DNA of 64,000 nucleotides, taken from Selaginella moellendorffii. Its lineage: Eukaryota; Streptophyta; Lycopodiopsida; Selaginellales; Selaginellaceae. Below are positions 1 to 10,981 of this stretch, one piece after another (within the stretch, counting starts at the first letter, position 1; each line of letters opens with the position of its first letter). The stretch is taken from positions 3,347,407-3,411,406 of the forward strand of contig NW_003314267.1 in NCBI RefSeq assembly GCF_000143415.4. The letters run 5' to 3'. Position numbers and translations under genes: made by a program. The notes under the pieces are model-generated. The model was not told where the DNA came from and did not search any database. It saw nothing but the letters and a program-made list of their open reading frames with translations.

Positions 1-366
1 GTATGCCCATGTGGGGTATATGCCGCAAGAATGAGACCACGATTCTTTCGGGAATGGAACACATGAGCTCCACTGGGGGCATTCAATCCCTAGCCACGAG
101 AGGAGAGCGTTTTTGTCGTAGCCTGTGATCGCGGATTTCATCCGGCATTCCATCGAAGATGTGCCTGCTGCTGGGCGTAGATCGAGATGATAATGCTCCA
201 GGAGAAGCGCTTCTTGCGGAAGAAGAGCTCGCGAAGGCTCACATTGGCGAGGTATTTGTCCTGCTCCAGGCCGATGGATGCAATCTGGGAGTCCTGTGCT
301 AGATCGCGCGCGGCAGTGCAGCAGCTGGAGGAGCGATTCTCTCAGGCATTCCGACGATTTTGGAGT
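1..366. other. Left edge, no confident gene
   Basis: No gene is recognised here. On the minus strand, roughly 140-325, there is an open frame rich in charged residues, without an obvious start or splice context, that could be an exon of a gene running off the left edge. Sequence shared with the second PPR module begins only at about 359, so this flank is outside that duplication. Confidence 0.3.
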
Positions 367-429
367 CTAGGGTTTATGGATTCCTGGCGATGAGTCGAGG
401 CTTCGGCTGCCACACCGTTGACAAGATTT

Positions 430-2093
430 ATGGCAGCATTGCGCCTGTTGCGATCGGCTGCCATCGCTCACAGGTAGGGCCGCAAGCATCTCTAGCAATC
501 CTCTCACTCTTTGATGGATGACTTCTAGATGGCAGCAGCGCATTGCGAGCGCAGGCTTTTTCACCAGAAGCTCACTCTTTGGTACTCGGCCTTCTCAAAG
601 GGACGAGAAACACGATCTACTGCTCACTGCAAATGTCGCGGAGGCATCCCTGCGACGAGAATTCCCCCAGCAGCACGAGAAGGCGATCGACGACGACAAG
701 ATCACTAAACTGCTTGAGATGATCGAATCCAAGCCCGACACCTTCGAGGCTGTGAAGAAATGGATGAGGAGAGGGAACTGTTTGAGCAGCGACGTGCTCT
801 CCACGATTTATTTCTGGCTCATGAAACGCAAGCGCTACACCGAGATCATGAAGGTACGCTGCCATCCATCTTTTTTTCTTTCATAGCTTCTTGTGTTCTT
901 CAAACTTCGATTCCTTTCAGCTGCTAGAAGGCATTCGATGCGAGAGATTGGTGAAGTTCACCGACATGCACTGCGTCTGGGCGATTGGTGTCATCTCCCG
1001 GCGGCGAGGAATGGCCAAAGCCGAGCGTTTCTACGACAGCCTTCCAGAGAAGCTGAGGACTGACCGGGTGACAGTCGGGCTGTTTCTTAGTGTCGCGAAA
1101 GAGAACGGGCTCGCCAAGGCCGAGCAGTGGCTAGAGAAGATCCAGGTCCACACCACGGACATCCTCGACGTGATGATGGTGCTCTATCTCAACAGGGACA
1201 AGCACCACAAGGTGGTGGAGATGTTCGAGAGAATGCGGGGCTTGGGGCTCCAGCCGAGCGTGAGAACTTATCTCATGCTGCTCAAGTGCAAGGACAGGGG
1301 TGCCGGTGGATTGAATGCAATCGAGGGAGAAGCTCTTGGAGCTGTGCAGACGATGGATGTGGAGGACCCGCCGCTCAGAACGCTCAACGATGCGATGGAA
1401 GTTTATGGCTACGTCGGGAAACAGGATGGTATCGAGGAGCTTTGGAGATCATTGAAGAGAACGAGAAGTGATATCCACCAGTCCAGCTACTTCAGCGCGA
1501 TCACTGCATTGGGACTGGTTGGCGAGGTCGCCAAGGCTCGAGCACTTTGCAAGGAACTTCTAGCTGGATCGGACGAGTTTACGAAGTTTGAGCAGAATCC
1601 ACACGCTCTGATGCTAGAAGTTTATGCTCGCAATGGGATGATGGAGAAGGCGGAACGTATCTTGCAAAGCAAGGAGCTGGACCGCGACTCTTTCGCTCCT
1701 TACAACAGTTTGATTCAAGGCTACATGGCAGCCAACAACATTTCAGAGGCGCTCAAGAAGCTGGACGATGGTCTTGCAGCTGTGCCTGCGAAAAGCATCA
1801 GGCTGCAGTACAAGACGATGATGGTGCTGCTGCCAGTCTACGCAGCAAACGGCGACGTAGAGGGTGCCAAGGAGCTGATGCGGAGGTACACGAAGCTAGG
1901 TGATGCCGGAGTGTACAACGAGTTCCTCAAGGTCTACATCTCTCGCAAGCGCCACCCCAGAGAGTTCATGGAAAGGATGCAAGCGAACGGTGTCGAGGGG
2001 AACAGGGAAACGGAGAAGCTGCTGGAGGAGCTCGACATGTCGCCAGAAGGGGTCTTCAAGAGGCAAATGGAGCAGCAGGGTATATGGTTTTAG
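430..2093 (+). CDS. P-class PPR protein, left module, gene 1
   Basis: Predicted pentatricopeptide-repeat protein of 513 residues, expected to bind organellar RNA. The model has three exons: 430-473, 529-853 and 921-2093, with introns of 55 and 67 bases. The ATG at 430 is chosen because splicing 473 to 529 keeps frame and gives an Arg/Ala/Leu-rich, acid-free N-terminus (MAALRLLRSAA...) typical of a mitochondrial presequence. The rest is an array of helical PPR-like repeats, with phrases such as AKAERFYDSLPEKLR and VVEMFERMRGLGLQPS, and no C-terminal E or DYW domain. It resembles the mitochondrial P-class family around Arabidopsis At1g80270 and At4g21705, judged from memory of the family. It is about 98% identical by eye to the copy at 18,014. 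Its stop codon lies one base before the ATG of the next PPR frame. Confidence 0.85.
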
Positions 2094-2094
2094 A

Positions 2095-2921
2095 ATGGCT
2101 CGCTGGTTGTCACTCCTGCGGCAAAGGAGCCAGTGGGTGCGCGCATTTTCCAGCGAGAGCAGCGGCAGCAGCAGCGTCTCTAGGCATGCTCAGGTGCTCC
2201 CGGTGTGGCCGGTTGGAACGGAGACGAGATTCTCACAGATGATGTATGTCGGAGAAGCGGGTAAGAGCATTGATTCTTACAAGAGCGAGGACGTCTCGGA
2301 CTTCTGCGAGATGCTGCTGTCCAAGCCTGATATCTTTCAGGGCCTCAAAGAGTGGGTTCGTGAGGGTAACACCTTCTCAAGCTCCTTGTTGTCCAAAGTC
2401 TACTATCGATTGGCGAAGAGGAAGTAAGAGATTCTACAGGTAAAACACTCATTTTTTTTTTCGCCTGGTGTGCTGACTGCTTCGTGCACAGCTGCTGAGG
2501 TATCAGGGAGGAAAACATGGCCCAGACTACACAAACACACTACATTTGGGAGATGGATATAACTTGTCGGCAGCAATCTACGTACGCAGCAGAAATCTTT
2601 TACAACGATATTATTCCAGCCCGTTTCAGATCCGAGGTAACAGCAGCGCTAATCTTCAGCCTTGCAAAGAGAAATGCGCTCGCCAAGTCCGAGAAGTGGA
2701 TCGAACAGATGACGGTGCTGTCTACAGATCTCCTCAACATGCTCATGGCGTTGTATTTCGACCGGGACAAGCACGACAAGGTTCTGGAAACGTACGAAAG
2801 AATGTCCAAGCTCGGGCTGGAGCCGAGCATCAACACTTACTTGATGCTGCTCACTTACAAGGACAAGGCCGCTGGTGGCCTGGAAGGAATCGAGGGAGAA
2901 GCAGAGGAAGAGTCGATCTAG
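2095..2921 (+). pseudogene. P-class PPR, left module, gene 2 (broken copy)
   Basis: Decayed copy of the intact gene at 19,679-21,281. Compared with that copy, a 6-base deletion at the end of exon 1 turns Lys-Cys-Tyr-Lys into Lys-stop (TAA at 2,425-2,427). A 2-base deletion just after the intron shifts the frame, one codon is missing near 2,636, and homology ends near 2,909, so about half of the repeat domain is lost. The N-terminal presequence-like segment (ARWLSLLRQRSQWVRAFSSES) is still readable. The intact copy is needed to recognise the gene; this one cannot encode a full protein. Confidence 0.85.
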
Positions 2922-3081
2922 AGTTGCATAGCCTTGCTGCTCGCTGTGTGGTCTTGTTTTGCCCATGAGATCATCGTTTGCTCCGATACCATATTAGTTT
3001 TCTAGTTAAACGAGATACTTTGTTTCCACCACTTTGTCATTTTCTCCATGTATATATATATTTTCTCTTGCCACCTTGGAT

Positions 3082-3250
3082 TAGACTCCAGGCTGGCTAT
3101 CTACATGCTGGCGTCGGCCATAGCCTCTGTCGCTGGGATGGTCTTCCTCATGCTGTCTATGATTAGTCTCATCGAGCTGAGGTCGGGAGCTTTTAGTAGT
3201 GATAGCAGCTGGACGGAACGCGCTGGAATTCCCCTCAAAGTTTTGTCTCC
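3082..3250 (+). other. Possible terminal exon of a membrane protein
   Basis: After a splice-acceptor-like site (TTGGATTAG) the frame codes one strongly hydrophobic helix (LAIYMLASAIASVAGMVFLM) followed by a short polar tail. This resembles the last transmembrane segment of a CASP-like protein, but the upstream exons are not found. It may be a fragment brought in where the left PPR module is truncated. The assignment is a guess. Confidence 0.2.
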
Positions 3251-3360
3251 TCGTCTTCATCTCATCTGTTCTCTTTGCTTTCATCGAACTCTAATGCGAA
3301 TTCTACAAAACTTTTGGAAAAGAAAGCCTGTACTTGCCTGCTTCCCTGTGTTCCAGAAAA

Positions 3361-3900
3361 CTAGCCCGAGAGTTCTCCGTCTTTCACGTCATTCATCAAA
3401 CTTGGCGGCTGGACTTCCATACCTTTCCATAGTAAGTCTGCCTGCCCTGGTAGATCTCCCAGGAAATCGTACATCTTTGCCCTGCTCTTCGTCCTTGATT
3501 TCCTCTTCTCGAAACGTCTTACCAGTTTGCTCGACCAACTCTTCCGCCCTGATTCAACAGGCGAAGCAGCACGCTTGACGGGCTTCGGCTCTTCTTCTAC
3601 AATGGAAAACCTGTCTTTATCGGATGACTGCACAACCCTGATCTCTGGAAACTCCAATACTGTCTTGAAAAAAAGCTGCTGGTCGTAGTACGATTCTTTG
3701 GCCTGATGGTTACCAGAATTAGCAACCGGATACAAAACACACACATACAAGTGTTCTTACATCATCGAGCTCAGAAGCTTCAGCTGATCTACTGGTTGCC
3801 GCAAAAACTCCCGCAATTGGTGTTGAATGGCCGGACTGTGTGCGACTGGGGTGATAAATGTTTCTCAAGCACAGTACCAAGGTTGAAATGCTCGTCCAAA
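3361..3900 (-). CDS. Unidentified gene fragment, two exons
   Basis: Two minus-strand exons can be joined in phase 0. The upstream exon ends ...SAEASELDD at a GTAAGA donor near 3,760. The downstream exon starts AKESYYDQQLFFKT near 3,705 and runs to a stop at 3,361. The downstream part is basic and serine-rich (SSKLVRRFEKRKSRTKSRAK) and then has MYDFLGDLPGQADLLWKG. I do not recognise the family. The 5' part is not visible, so it may be an incomplete gene or a relic. Confidence 0.35.
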
Positions 3901-3935
3901 CTGGAAAAGATAGAGGAATTGTGTCAGTCAATACA

Positions 3936-4835
3936 CTTGAAGAGTCGAGCAGGGATGAACATACTTCTCATCAACAAGGCAAATGTCAGTGGAATGAAAG
4001 ATCCATTCAACTCTCTAGTACATGCACTTCTGCCTAGAATGCATTTAAACCTTTAGCAAAGAACAAATCTGGAGAGCTTACTTCCTATTGAAGTACATGG
4101 TATTAACTATCCTTCTCAATGTTCCATTTGCCATGTGAATAAACTTGGTTTTGCGAAAGTGAGCCTGGTAGATTAGCCCCCTCCCCCTTGAGGAACACAT
4201 GCTTTGGGCTTTCACCCCACACTTCTTTTAGTACTAGGAGTTAGTCTTTAAGACAAGCTTAAAACTTATTAAATATGGAATATCCCTATATTGCAAATTT
4301 GGATACGGGACAAACACCATTGTATTCAAGACAATCTCTACATTCTGTAGATATGCCAAATGAGCAAATCTAGACACTTTCCATAAATAACATTTGGGAC
4401 CGGAATGAGACTAACACAAAGGGCATGATAGCGAAAGTGTTTAGCAGACACGGTAAGCTATCATTCAACATTATTGAGGGACTAATTTTAATACGCAAGG
4501 GTTCTTATCAAGCTAGTGCAAGATAAAGTAAAAAATAACTAAAAAGCCAGGCCAAGTATGCTTAACTAAATAAACATTTAGGAATTCTTTCCTTATATTC
4601 ATCCAACCAAGTACAAATGCTAAGCCCAATTTACTAACATTTGAATAAGAAGGATTGATAAAGGGTCCAGCAATACTGACCTTTTGTCGTCATGGCAGTA
4701 AGGAAAGAGTGTCCATAAAGACTGGCCGATAAGTAACTTTTGATACCCAAAGTCACATTCACAACAACTTGAGTGTGCTTGGTTAGTGTTATCCTATTGC
4801 ATATATCAACTATATATTACAACTAACAAAGGTGA
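3936..4835. other. AT-rich transposon-like sequence, unresolved
   Basis: No coding region survives. It lies directly upstream of a recognisable RNase H remnant in the same orientation, so it is probably a degraded reverse-transcriptase part of the same Ty3/gypsy element, but no RT motif can be read. A short segment near 4,195-4,225 resembles an internal phrase of the LTR at 5,380 (the 'gctttgggctttcacccc' motif). Confidence 0.35.
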
Positions 4836-5379
4836 ACTACTCCATGATAAAAGAGTGTTTAATAATAGTTTGCGGTTTCGAAAAACTTCATGTAAATCTA
4901 CATTGTTCTCAGACATTACTAAAAGGTGATCATACTATAATTACTTCATTATCAAAGCGGAAGAACTTAGTTGGCCTTACTACTTAGTGTGCTTTGAAAC
5001 TTTAGATATATGATTTTGATATTATTTATTGCCCAGGGAGTTTTATGGTTAATGTTAATGCCCTTTCTCAAGCTTCTCTTCCTTCTTCACTTTTTTTTTC
5101 ATATTTTTGATAAATTTATTGTTCTAGCATTTGTGAATTTTTTAGACAAGGATTCCATGCTATTGATGGTTGTTATAATTGATGTTCAATATCTATAAGG
5201 CACAAAACAAGATTTACTTTCTCTTGATAAAGTTTGTGAAGCTCAAAAGATTGAACCGTGGATTCAAAAACTTCGGGATAGGTTTAAGAATCTTGCATCA
5301 CGTACTGATAACTTGCTATTTTAGCATTTACAGTCTCAATATTGCCTTGAGGATAATCTTTTCTATTTTGTGGGGATGG

Positions 5380-6905
5380 TGTAAGCGATTAATTTTTCCA
5401 TTTTACTTTAGTCACTTAGCCGCACCTCCGACCACTTGGAGAAGTCTCATTCACAACCTCTATAAGTCTCAGTTAGGACTTGGGGCTTGCTAGCCCCGAG
5501 AATGGCATCCATGCCACTCAACCTTTGCACTTGGTCCAAGTGCTCCACGTGTCCAATCCCATGATCGACACCCCAAGGTACCAACGACATATCGGCCCGT
5601 TACGCTAAGGCCATGCCCATTCACCTTGGTTACACCAGTGGTCTAATGCCACCTGCATCATAGTCCCGTCTCTCAAAGACTAAGCCATCCGTCCGTGAAT
5701 GATCATCCCAAATCTACTCCTTAGCATCCTTAGGATGCCTATAAACATGGGGAATAGCCTTCCCTGACAACTCTTTTCTAGTCCCCACCAAGTCCCTTTT
5801 TGTCTATGGCCGTGTTCGCCAACACTACCACTAGATCAAGGCCTGCAGGCCCAACCTCTAAGTCCCACTATCCTTTGGGACTTCCTCACCATGTGACCAT
5901 ATCTTTGGTCATTACACTAGAGGACTGCTCCTCTTCCCTTTCACCGTTTGGGACTTTGGGACAACATTTCGGAACACCGTGGCCTTACGCAAGTCTCATG
6001 GGTACTCTCCCCGCCTTTCGCCTTTAGGTGCTCTAGCCATGGGCTTAGAGCGAGGTTTCGTTGAGCCACGCCAGGTATCCAAGTAGGTAGTGCCACCCAC
6101 ATTTGGACTGGGAGCATCAGCTAATTGATCTCCCGAGGGAACTAGAGCCGGCTCTTGAACACTTCACCAAGCTACCTTGCTTGTCTGTCCATGTTCACTC
6201 TAGTCTTGGACTTCTCAGTGGGCAGCTCATCACCCAACACTGGGTACAGCCTTCCTGGGCCAAATTGGCCTTTGCTGGCCAAACTAGCTCCATTGCAGTC
6301 TTCCCCCTACTATACTTTTGGAGCTCACTAAACCCCCCAGGGTCTGGGAGACAAACGCTTTGGGCTTTCACCCTCTCAGACTCAAACTTGAACTCGGACT
6401 CAAACTCAGACTCGGACTCAAACTCGGCCTTGGTCTCGGTCTCGGTCCCGATCTTGGTCCCGGTCTCGGTCTCAGTCCCGGTCTCGGTCTCGACCTCGGA
6501 CTCCACCTCGGGTCCTTCTCGGACTCCATTTCGGGTCCATCTCAGACTCCTTCCCATGTCCACCTCAGACTCCAACTTGGGTCCATCTCGGACTCTATCT
6601 CAGACTCCACTTCGAACTCCAACTTGGGTCCATCTCGAACTCTATCTCGGGTCCATCTCGGGCCTGTCTTAGACACTTCCACATGTCATGTGTTGGTCCC
6701 TTTGGGTCCCTTTTTGGAGCCTCGCTTTTTGCTCACTTCGTGCTTGTTCCTTGAGCACTTTGTTGGGAGTTCCACTCCCACTCCCAACCTTTCAAGTCGG
6801 AGCTTTTAATCCAAACATGTTACGCTCGTTTGGTTTTTGCTTTGGCCACTACTACATAGCACCCTTCTGGCTCCACTTTGGGGCCTAGGGATTTTGTGTT
6901 TCACA
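5380..6905 (+). mobile_element. LTR (solo or isolated), older copy
   Basis: A 1,526-bp sequence starting TGTAAG and ending CACA, closely related along its length to the solo LTR at 37,946-39,779. It splits the gypsy pol between the RNase H linker and the integrase zinc finger. The flanking five bases do not match (gatgg against aacag), so the target-site duplication has decayed or the copy was rearranged. Its internal CTCGGA/GGTCTC simple-sequence tract is about 300 bp shorter than in the 38-kb copy. Confidence 0.75.
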
Positions 6906-7076
6906 AACAGATTTTAATGATCATTTATGACTAGTGGTGCCTTTGGTCTTTATTCTATGTTCTCTCCATGCCTACCATGATTCTCTTATTCTAGGCAGAC
7001 ATATGGGACATTGTTATGTGACTGAAGAGTTACATAGGTTTTTCTATTGGCTGAAAATGTGATATGATGTTATTAT

Positions 7077-7756
7077 AGTGCATGTGATCATGGGATGAAA
7101 TTTAGATATATTGTCATCGTGGATCCTTAGAACTTTGGGAGATAAATGGGGCACTAAAGGCTCTCTTATCAAGTAATTGCCCCTTTTCCAATTGGCTAAG
7201 GGGAGAGAAATAGGGTGCATTACATGTAGTATCAAAGAAAATGGCAAAGGTTCAATTCTCATTGATTAGTGGCTACTTAAAAAATATAATATACCCTTGA
7301 ACAAGGTATATTCTTACCCCTAAATTTGAAATCATATGTATTGGGCATCCATACATCCTTCCTCTTGTGAAGTATTCCACACGAAGGTATCGACCATGGG
7401 ACTATAGTATGGGTGAATGACTAGTTGCTTCACATAGAATAATCTACACAATGGAAAGATTAGTAGATTCAATGCAAAAATGAAGGTGTTAGTTCCCTTT
7501 GGCTTAGTAAAGGTTGTTAATCAATAGTCAATGAGGATATTAACATCTCTAAAGGGGGGTAAGTGTAATATTAACATCTCTAAAGGGGGGTAAGTGTAAC
7601 ACATGTGATCATGGGATGAGATTTAAATATACTGTCACTATGGATCCTTGGAACTTTGGGGGTTAAATTAGGATAAAATAGCCACTAAGGGCTCTCTCAT
7701 CAAGTAATTGCCCCTTTTCTAATTAGTTTAAGGGAAGAGAAATAGGGTGCACTACA
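7077..7756. mobile_element. TRIM-like miniature LTR element
   Basis: A 680-bp insertion with direct terminal repeats of about 150-160 bp (7,077-7,224 and 7,595-7,756). It is flanked by the 5-bp duplication ATTAT at 7,072-7,076 and 7,757-7,761. Just inside the left repeat is a sequence resembling a tRNA-Met primer binding site (tagtatcaaaga, compared with TGGTATCAGAGC). Just before the right repeat is a purine tract (aaaggggggtaag), and a segment of about 35 bp containing it is tandemly duplicated (about 7,530-7,594). The internal region is only about 370 bp and non-coding. Removing element and one ATTAT restores the gypsy integrase frame (DVIIQYVY). Confidence 0.75.
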
Positions 7757-8220
7757 ATTATTCAATATGTGTATACCTCTGTTTGATACCAAGTTCATAA
7801 TACTCCTCCTCGTGCTACAGAAGGACAATTGAAGTTAATTGCAATTTCCTATTTATTTGAGTTGATAGCATTTAATTTGATGGGGCCTTTTCTATGGTCA
7901 ACTACTAGCAATGAGTATGTCATTATTGCTTCTGACTACTTAACTCTCTGGGTGAAAGTCGGTGCTCTTGCTAGTACATCTATAACTACTATTGGATAAT
8001 TCTTCCTCAATTGAGTGGTATTCCAACATTCATGTCCGAAGCAAATTCTTTTGGATAATAGTCTTACATTTATAGCTGAGGCATTTCGCATTTTGACATC
8101 TTGATTGGTGATATGCCAAATTTTCACAAATGATTATCAACCATAGTCAAATGATTTGGTGAAACAATTTGTTCAAACCTTTAAAGGGATGATCACAATT
8201 TCCATATTCCATGCACTCAC

Positions 8221-8325
8221 TCAAACATACACACACACACACACACACACAAAGATATACATATATATATATACATATATATACATATATGTATATATAT
8301 ATATGTATATATGTATATATATAAA
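8221..8325. repeat. (AC)n and (TA/ATAC)n microsatellite
   Basis: A CA dinucleotide run followed by an AT-rich TA/ATGT run. It lies immediately after the integrase remnant. The open frames across it are artefacts of the repeat. Confidence 0.95.
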
Positions 8326-8340
8326 CAAAAAGATCCACTA

Positions 8341-10981
8341 AATCCTATGTCAAGAAGACTATATTGATGAGCTTACCCACCTACCTCTATGATCTTCAAG
8401 CCAAGCTCCAAGTAGATGGAGCTCAACATGGCAGCTACTCCTGAATCACAGTGCTATAATAAAATACTAATCAAGAACTAGAATCCTTGGCAACATAAAC
8501 AAAAAAATTCACTATTGAGGACTGCAATTGTGGCTCAGCTAAAGCCACCAAGAGGCCCCACTACTCTAAGAAGGGAGAAAGAGAAGAAAAAAGGGAATAA
8601 AAACACTAATATTAGAGTTGCTCTTACTTGATCTTTTCACCATGCCCTTGTGGAATCATAGCTACCATGTGAAGGCCATGGATGTAGCTACATATACCCA
8701 ATGTATGGTTGTGGCCACACTGCTAGGGCTATAGCAAAGTGGCCCCTCCTCATTAGGGTTTCATCCCATTTGCTTTGCACTTGAGCTTTTTGGCGTTGCA
8801 AGTGTGTGAGTGTGTGTGTGTGAGAGTGTGGAGCTGTGGTTGGGGTTGAAAAATGCCTTAACAACCTTTCACAATCAAATATCTGATGAAGCTCTTCCTT
8901 TCTTTTTCCTTGCTCCTTTATAGTTGTTATTAACATCTCTAACCATAACTTTGCCATCAAGATAATAGTAGTATTGATTTGGATTCAAGTTATAAAATAG
9001 CATTGTAGCAAGAAGAAATTTCTTAGCTCTATCTAGATCCATGATTCAAATTAAAATTGAAGTTTGATCCAGCTTTGCGCGGTGGATCCTCTCCTCCCAG
9101 TAAGCAATCTCTAGGTCTAGCAGCAGGAACAGCGCTAGCAGCGGCAGGCGGTAGGGCGATGACGATCTTGTACGCGCTCGTCGCTAGAGGATCGGTCGTG
9201 CTCGCCGAGTTTAGTGCTGTCACAGGGAATGTGGCAATGACATGGCAATGTGACATGGTAGTGATGGGGTGGTAGTTGGCAATATGGCAGAATAAAATAT
9301 TCTAGAAGTTGAGCAAGGAGAATTAAAAGTTAGCTTTCTAGAAGGACTACAGCTAGATGTCAAAACCATATCATTAATCCATAGGTTATGGGTAAGGAGT
9401 GGCAAAACATGTAGAATCCAAGTATAGGTAGGAAGACATTAACAGGCTACCAAAATCGTGGGCTTGAGAGTATGAAATGCAAGAGTTTGAAGTTCAATCA
9501 TCCTTTGGACAACCACAACATTGGGTCTCTTAAGGGAGAAGTTTCCATCTCCTTTAGAGAAGAGAGAGTGTTTCCTTACAAGGAATCTTTATAGTAGCTT
9601 GCAATTGATATGGCATTGTGGTGTTCTTAAGTTTATAATATTTATGCACATGTGCTTTTGAGTTTGACATGGTGCACGAGAGGAGGAGTCTAAGAGCCTT
9701 TGCCTGAGCTGGAACTCCAACAGGAAATTCTTCTTCATTTGAAGTGAGAAAGGAGTTTAGTTAGCATCTCTTTGGTTGAGCTAGTGATGAATCTATAAGG
9801 GGCTTGAGATCACAGTGGAAACATGGTGTTCCTAAGATTGCTTGGGTTCAAGAGAGAGTAATCTAGAGTTGACCTATCAATTTGAGTGAGAGAGGAGTTT
9901 CGTTGGCACCTTCTAGTAGTGTTGGAGGGAATCTACAAGAGGCTTACGATCAGCCATCATAACACAATGATTCTAAGTGCTAGAAAGTTGTTAGGAGTCA
10001 CTTAGAGTGAAAAGGAAGTCGGTTGGGTTGGTGGTGATTGAGCACAAGAGAGAGCATCTAAAGTAGTTAGGTACTGTTGGAACAACTAAGAATTAACATC
10101 TATAACATGAGGCATATTTGAGGCATTGCAAGCTGGGCAGCAACATTCCTAATGGGAAAGAGGCCTTGATAGGGCCAGGAGTAGAGGGTATGTCTAGAGC
10201 AACTTGGGTGTGAGGTTGATAAAGAAGCAATAGCCAAGTGACACGTAGTACCATGCAGTTGCTGCCATGTGGATCAGTCCCAGCTTGGACTGTTCACCCA
10301 CCCTCACAAACTAATTGAGGAAACCAAAGGCATTCTTTAATAAATTGTGATTATAAGAGTGTTTTATGTTAGAGCCTCATATATTGAAAATGAGGGAACC
10401 TTGGGGTGCTATCAACTACATGTTTGGAAACTAAGTGTAGGAGAAAGTCGAATACAGTCAAATCTTTGGAAGAAGTTAAAAGAGTGGAGGCCTTAGCCAT
10501 GTGGCCCACTTCCTGCAAACCTCTTGAATTATGAGTGTTGGTCATGTACTGTGGAAGACACATTAACAACAGAAACCAACTCTTAGAATTCAACCACATG
10601 TAATTAACTCAGCAAAACAAACTATATAAAAGAAATTAAAAATAAATAAATAAATAGTGGTAATCCTTGTATATCAACTTACAATAAAATCTAGTCTTAT
10701 CGATAGAGTTAGTTGGGTTTGACTTCACAATTTCTTGGGAGTGCAAATACTAAGTATTGGGATCAATACTTAATATAAATTAATTAATACACCCAAACAA
10801 AGCTATAGAATATAAATGCTAAATTTCTTATTTTTCAATAAAAGAGTTTTTATAAACACATTCATTAATTCAGCAGTTACAGATATAACTTGTTAAATTT
10901 TTATATTTTTTAGTTGTGAAAATACTATTTCTATTAAGAGATATTTAAATTACCAATAATATGACTAGAAATTTGATTATT
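8341..10981. other. Non-coding, transposon-derived looking stretch
   Basis: No gene or named element is recognised. A degenerate direct repeat of about 170-190 bp is visible around 9,735-9,960 (phrases like 'gagaggagttt...gttggcacc' and 'aggcttacgatcag'). A tract that is more GC-rich than its surroundings lies at 9,060-9,260. From about 10,600 rightward the sequence becomes strongly AT-rich, merging with the base composition of the lectin-like gene. Confidence 0.4.

Larger units (their letters stand above)
4836..8205 (+). mobile_element. Ty3/gypsy pol remnant (RNase H to integrase), nested
   Basis: Degenerate gypsy polyprotein with many stops. The RNase H C-terminus is readable at about 4,849-5,080 (KECLIIVCGFEKLH, then YDFDIIYCPGSFMVNVNALSQ). 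A linker follows at about 5,215-5,375 (KIEPWIQKLRDRFKNLAS). The integrase zinc-binding region resumes at about 6,975-7,070 (YHDSLILGRHMGHCYVTEEL, FFYWLK). The integrase core is at about 7,790-8,190 (FNLMGPFLWSTTSNEYVIIA, ILLDNSLTFIAEAF, NDYQP). The order is correct, but the frame is interrupted by two later insertions at 5,380-6,905 and 7,077-7,756. Confidence 0.8.

Noticed and set aside
6103-6809. Serine/proline-rich frames in the older LTR copy
   Set aside because: Same simple-sequence artefact as in the 38-kb LTR.
8147-8341. Tyr/Ile-rich and His/Thr-rich short frames
   Set aside because: They come from the CA/TA microsatellite.
9029-9275. Ala-rich frames in a GC-richer patch
   Set aside because: Short, overlapping on both strands, with no splice signals or recognisable motif.
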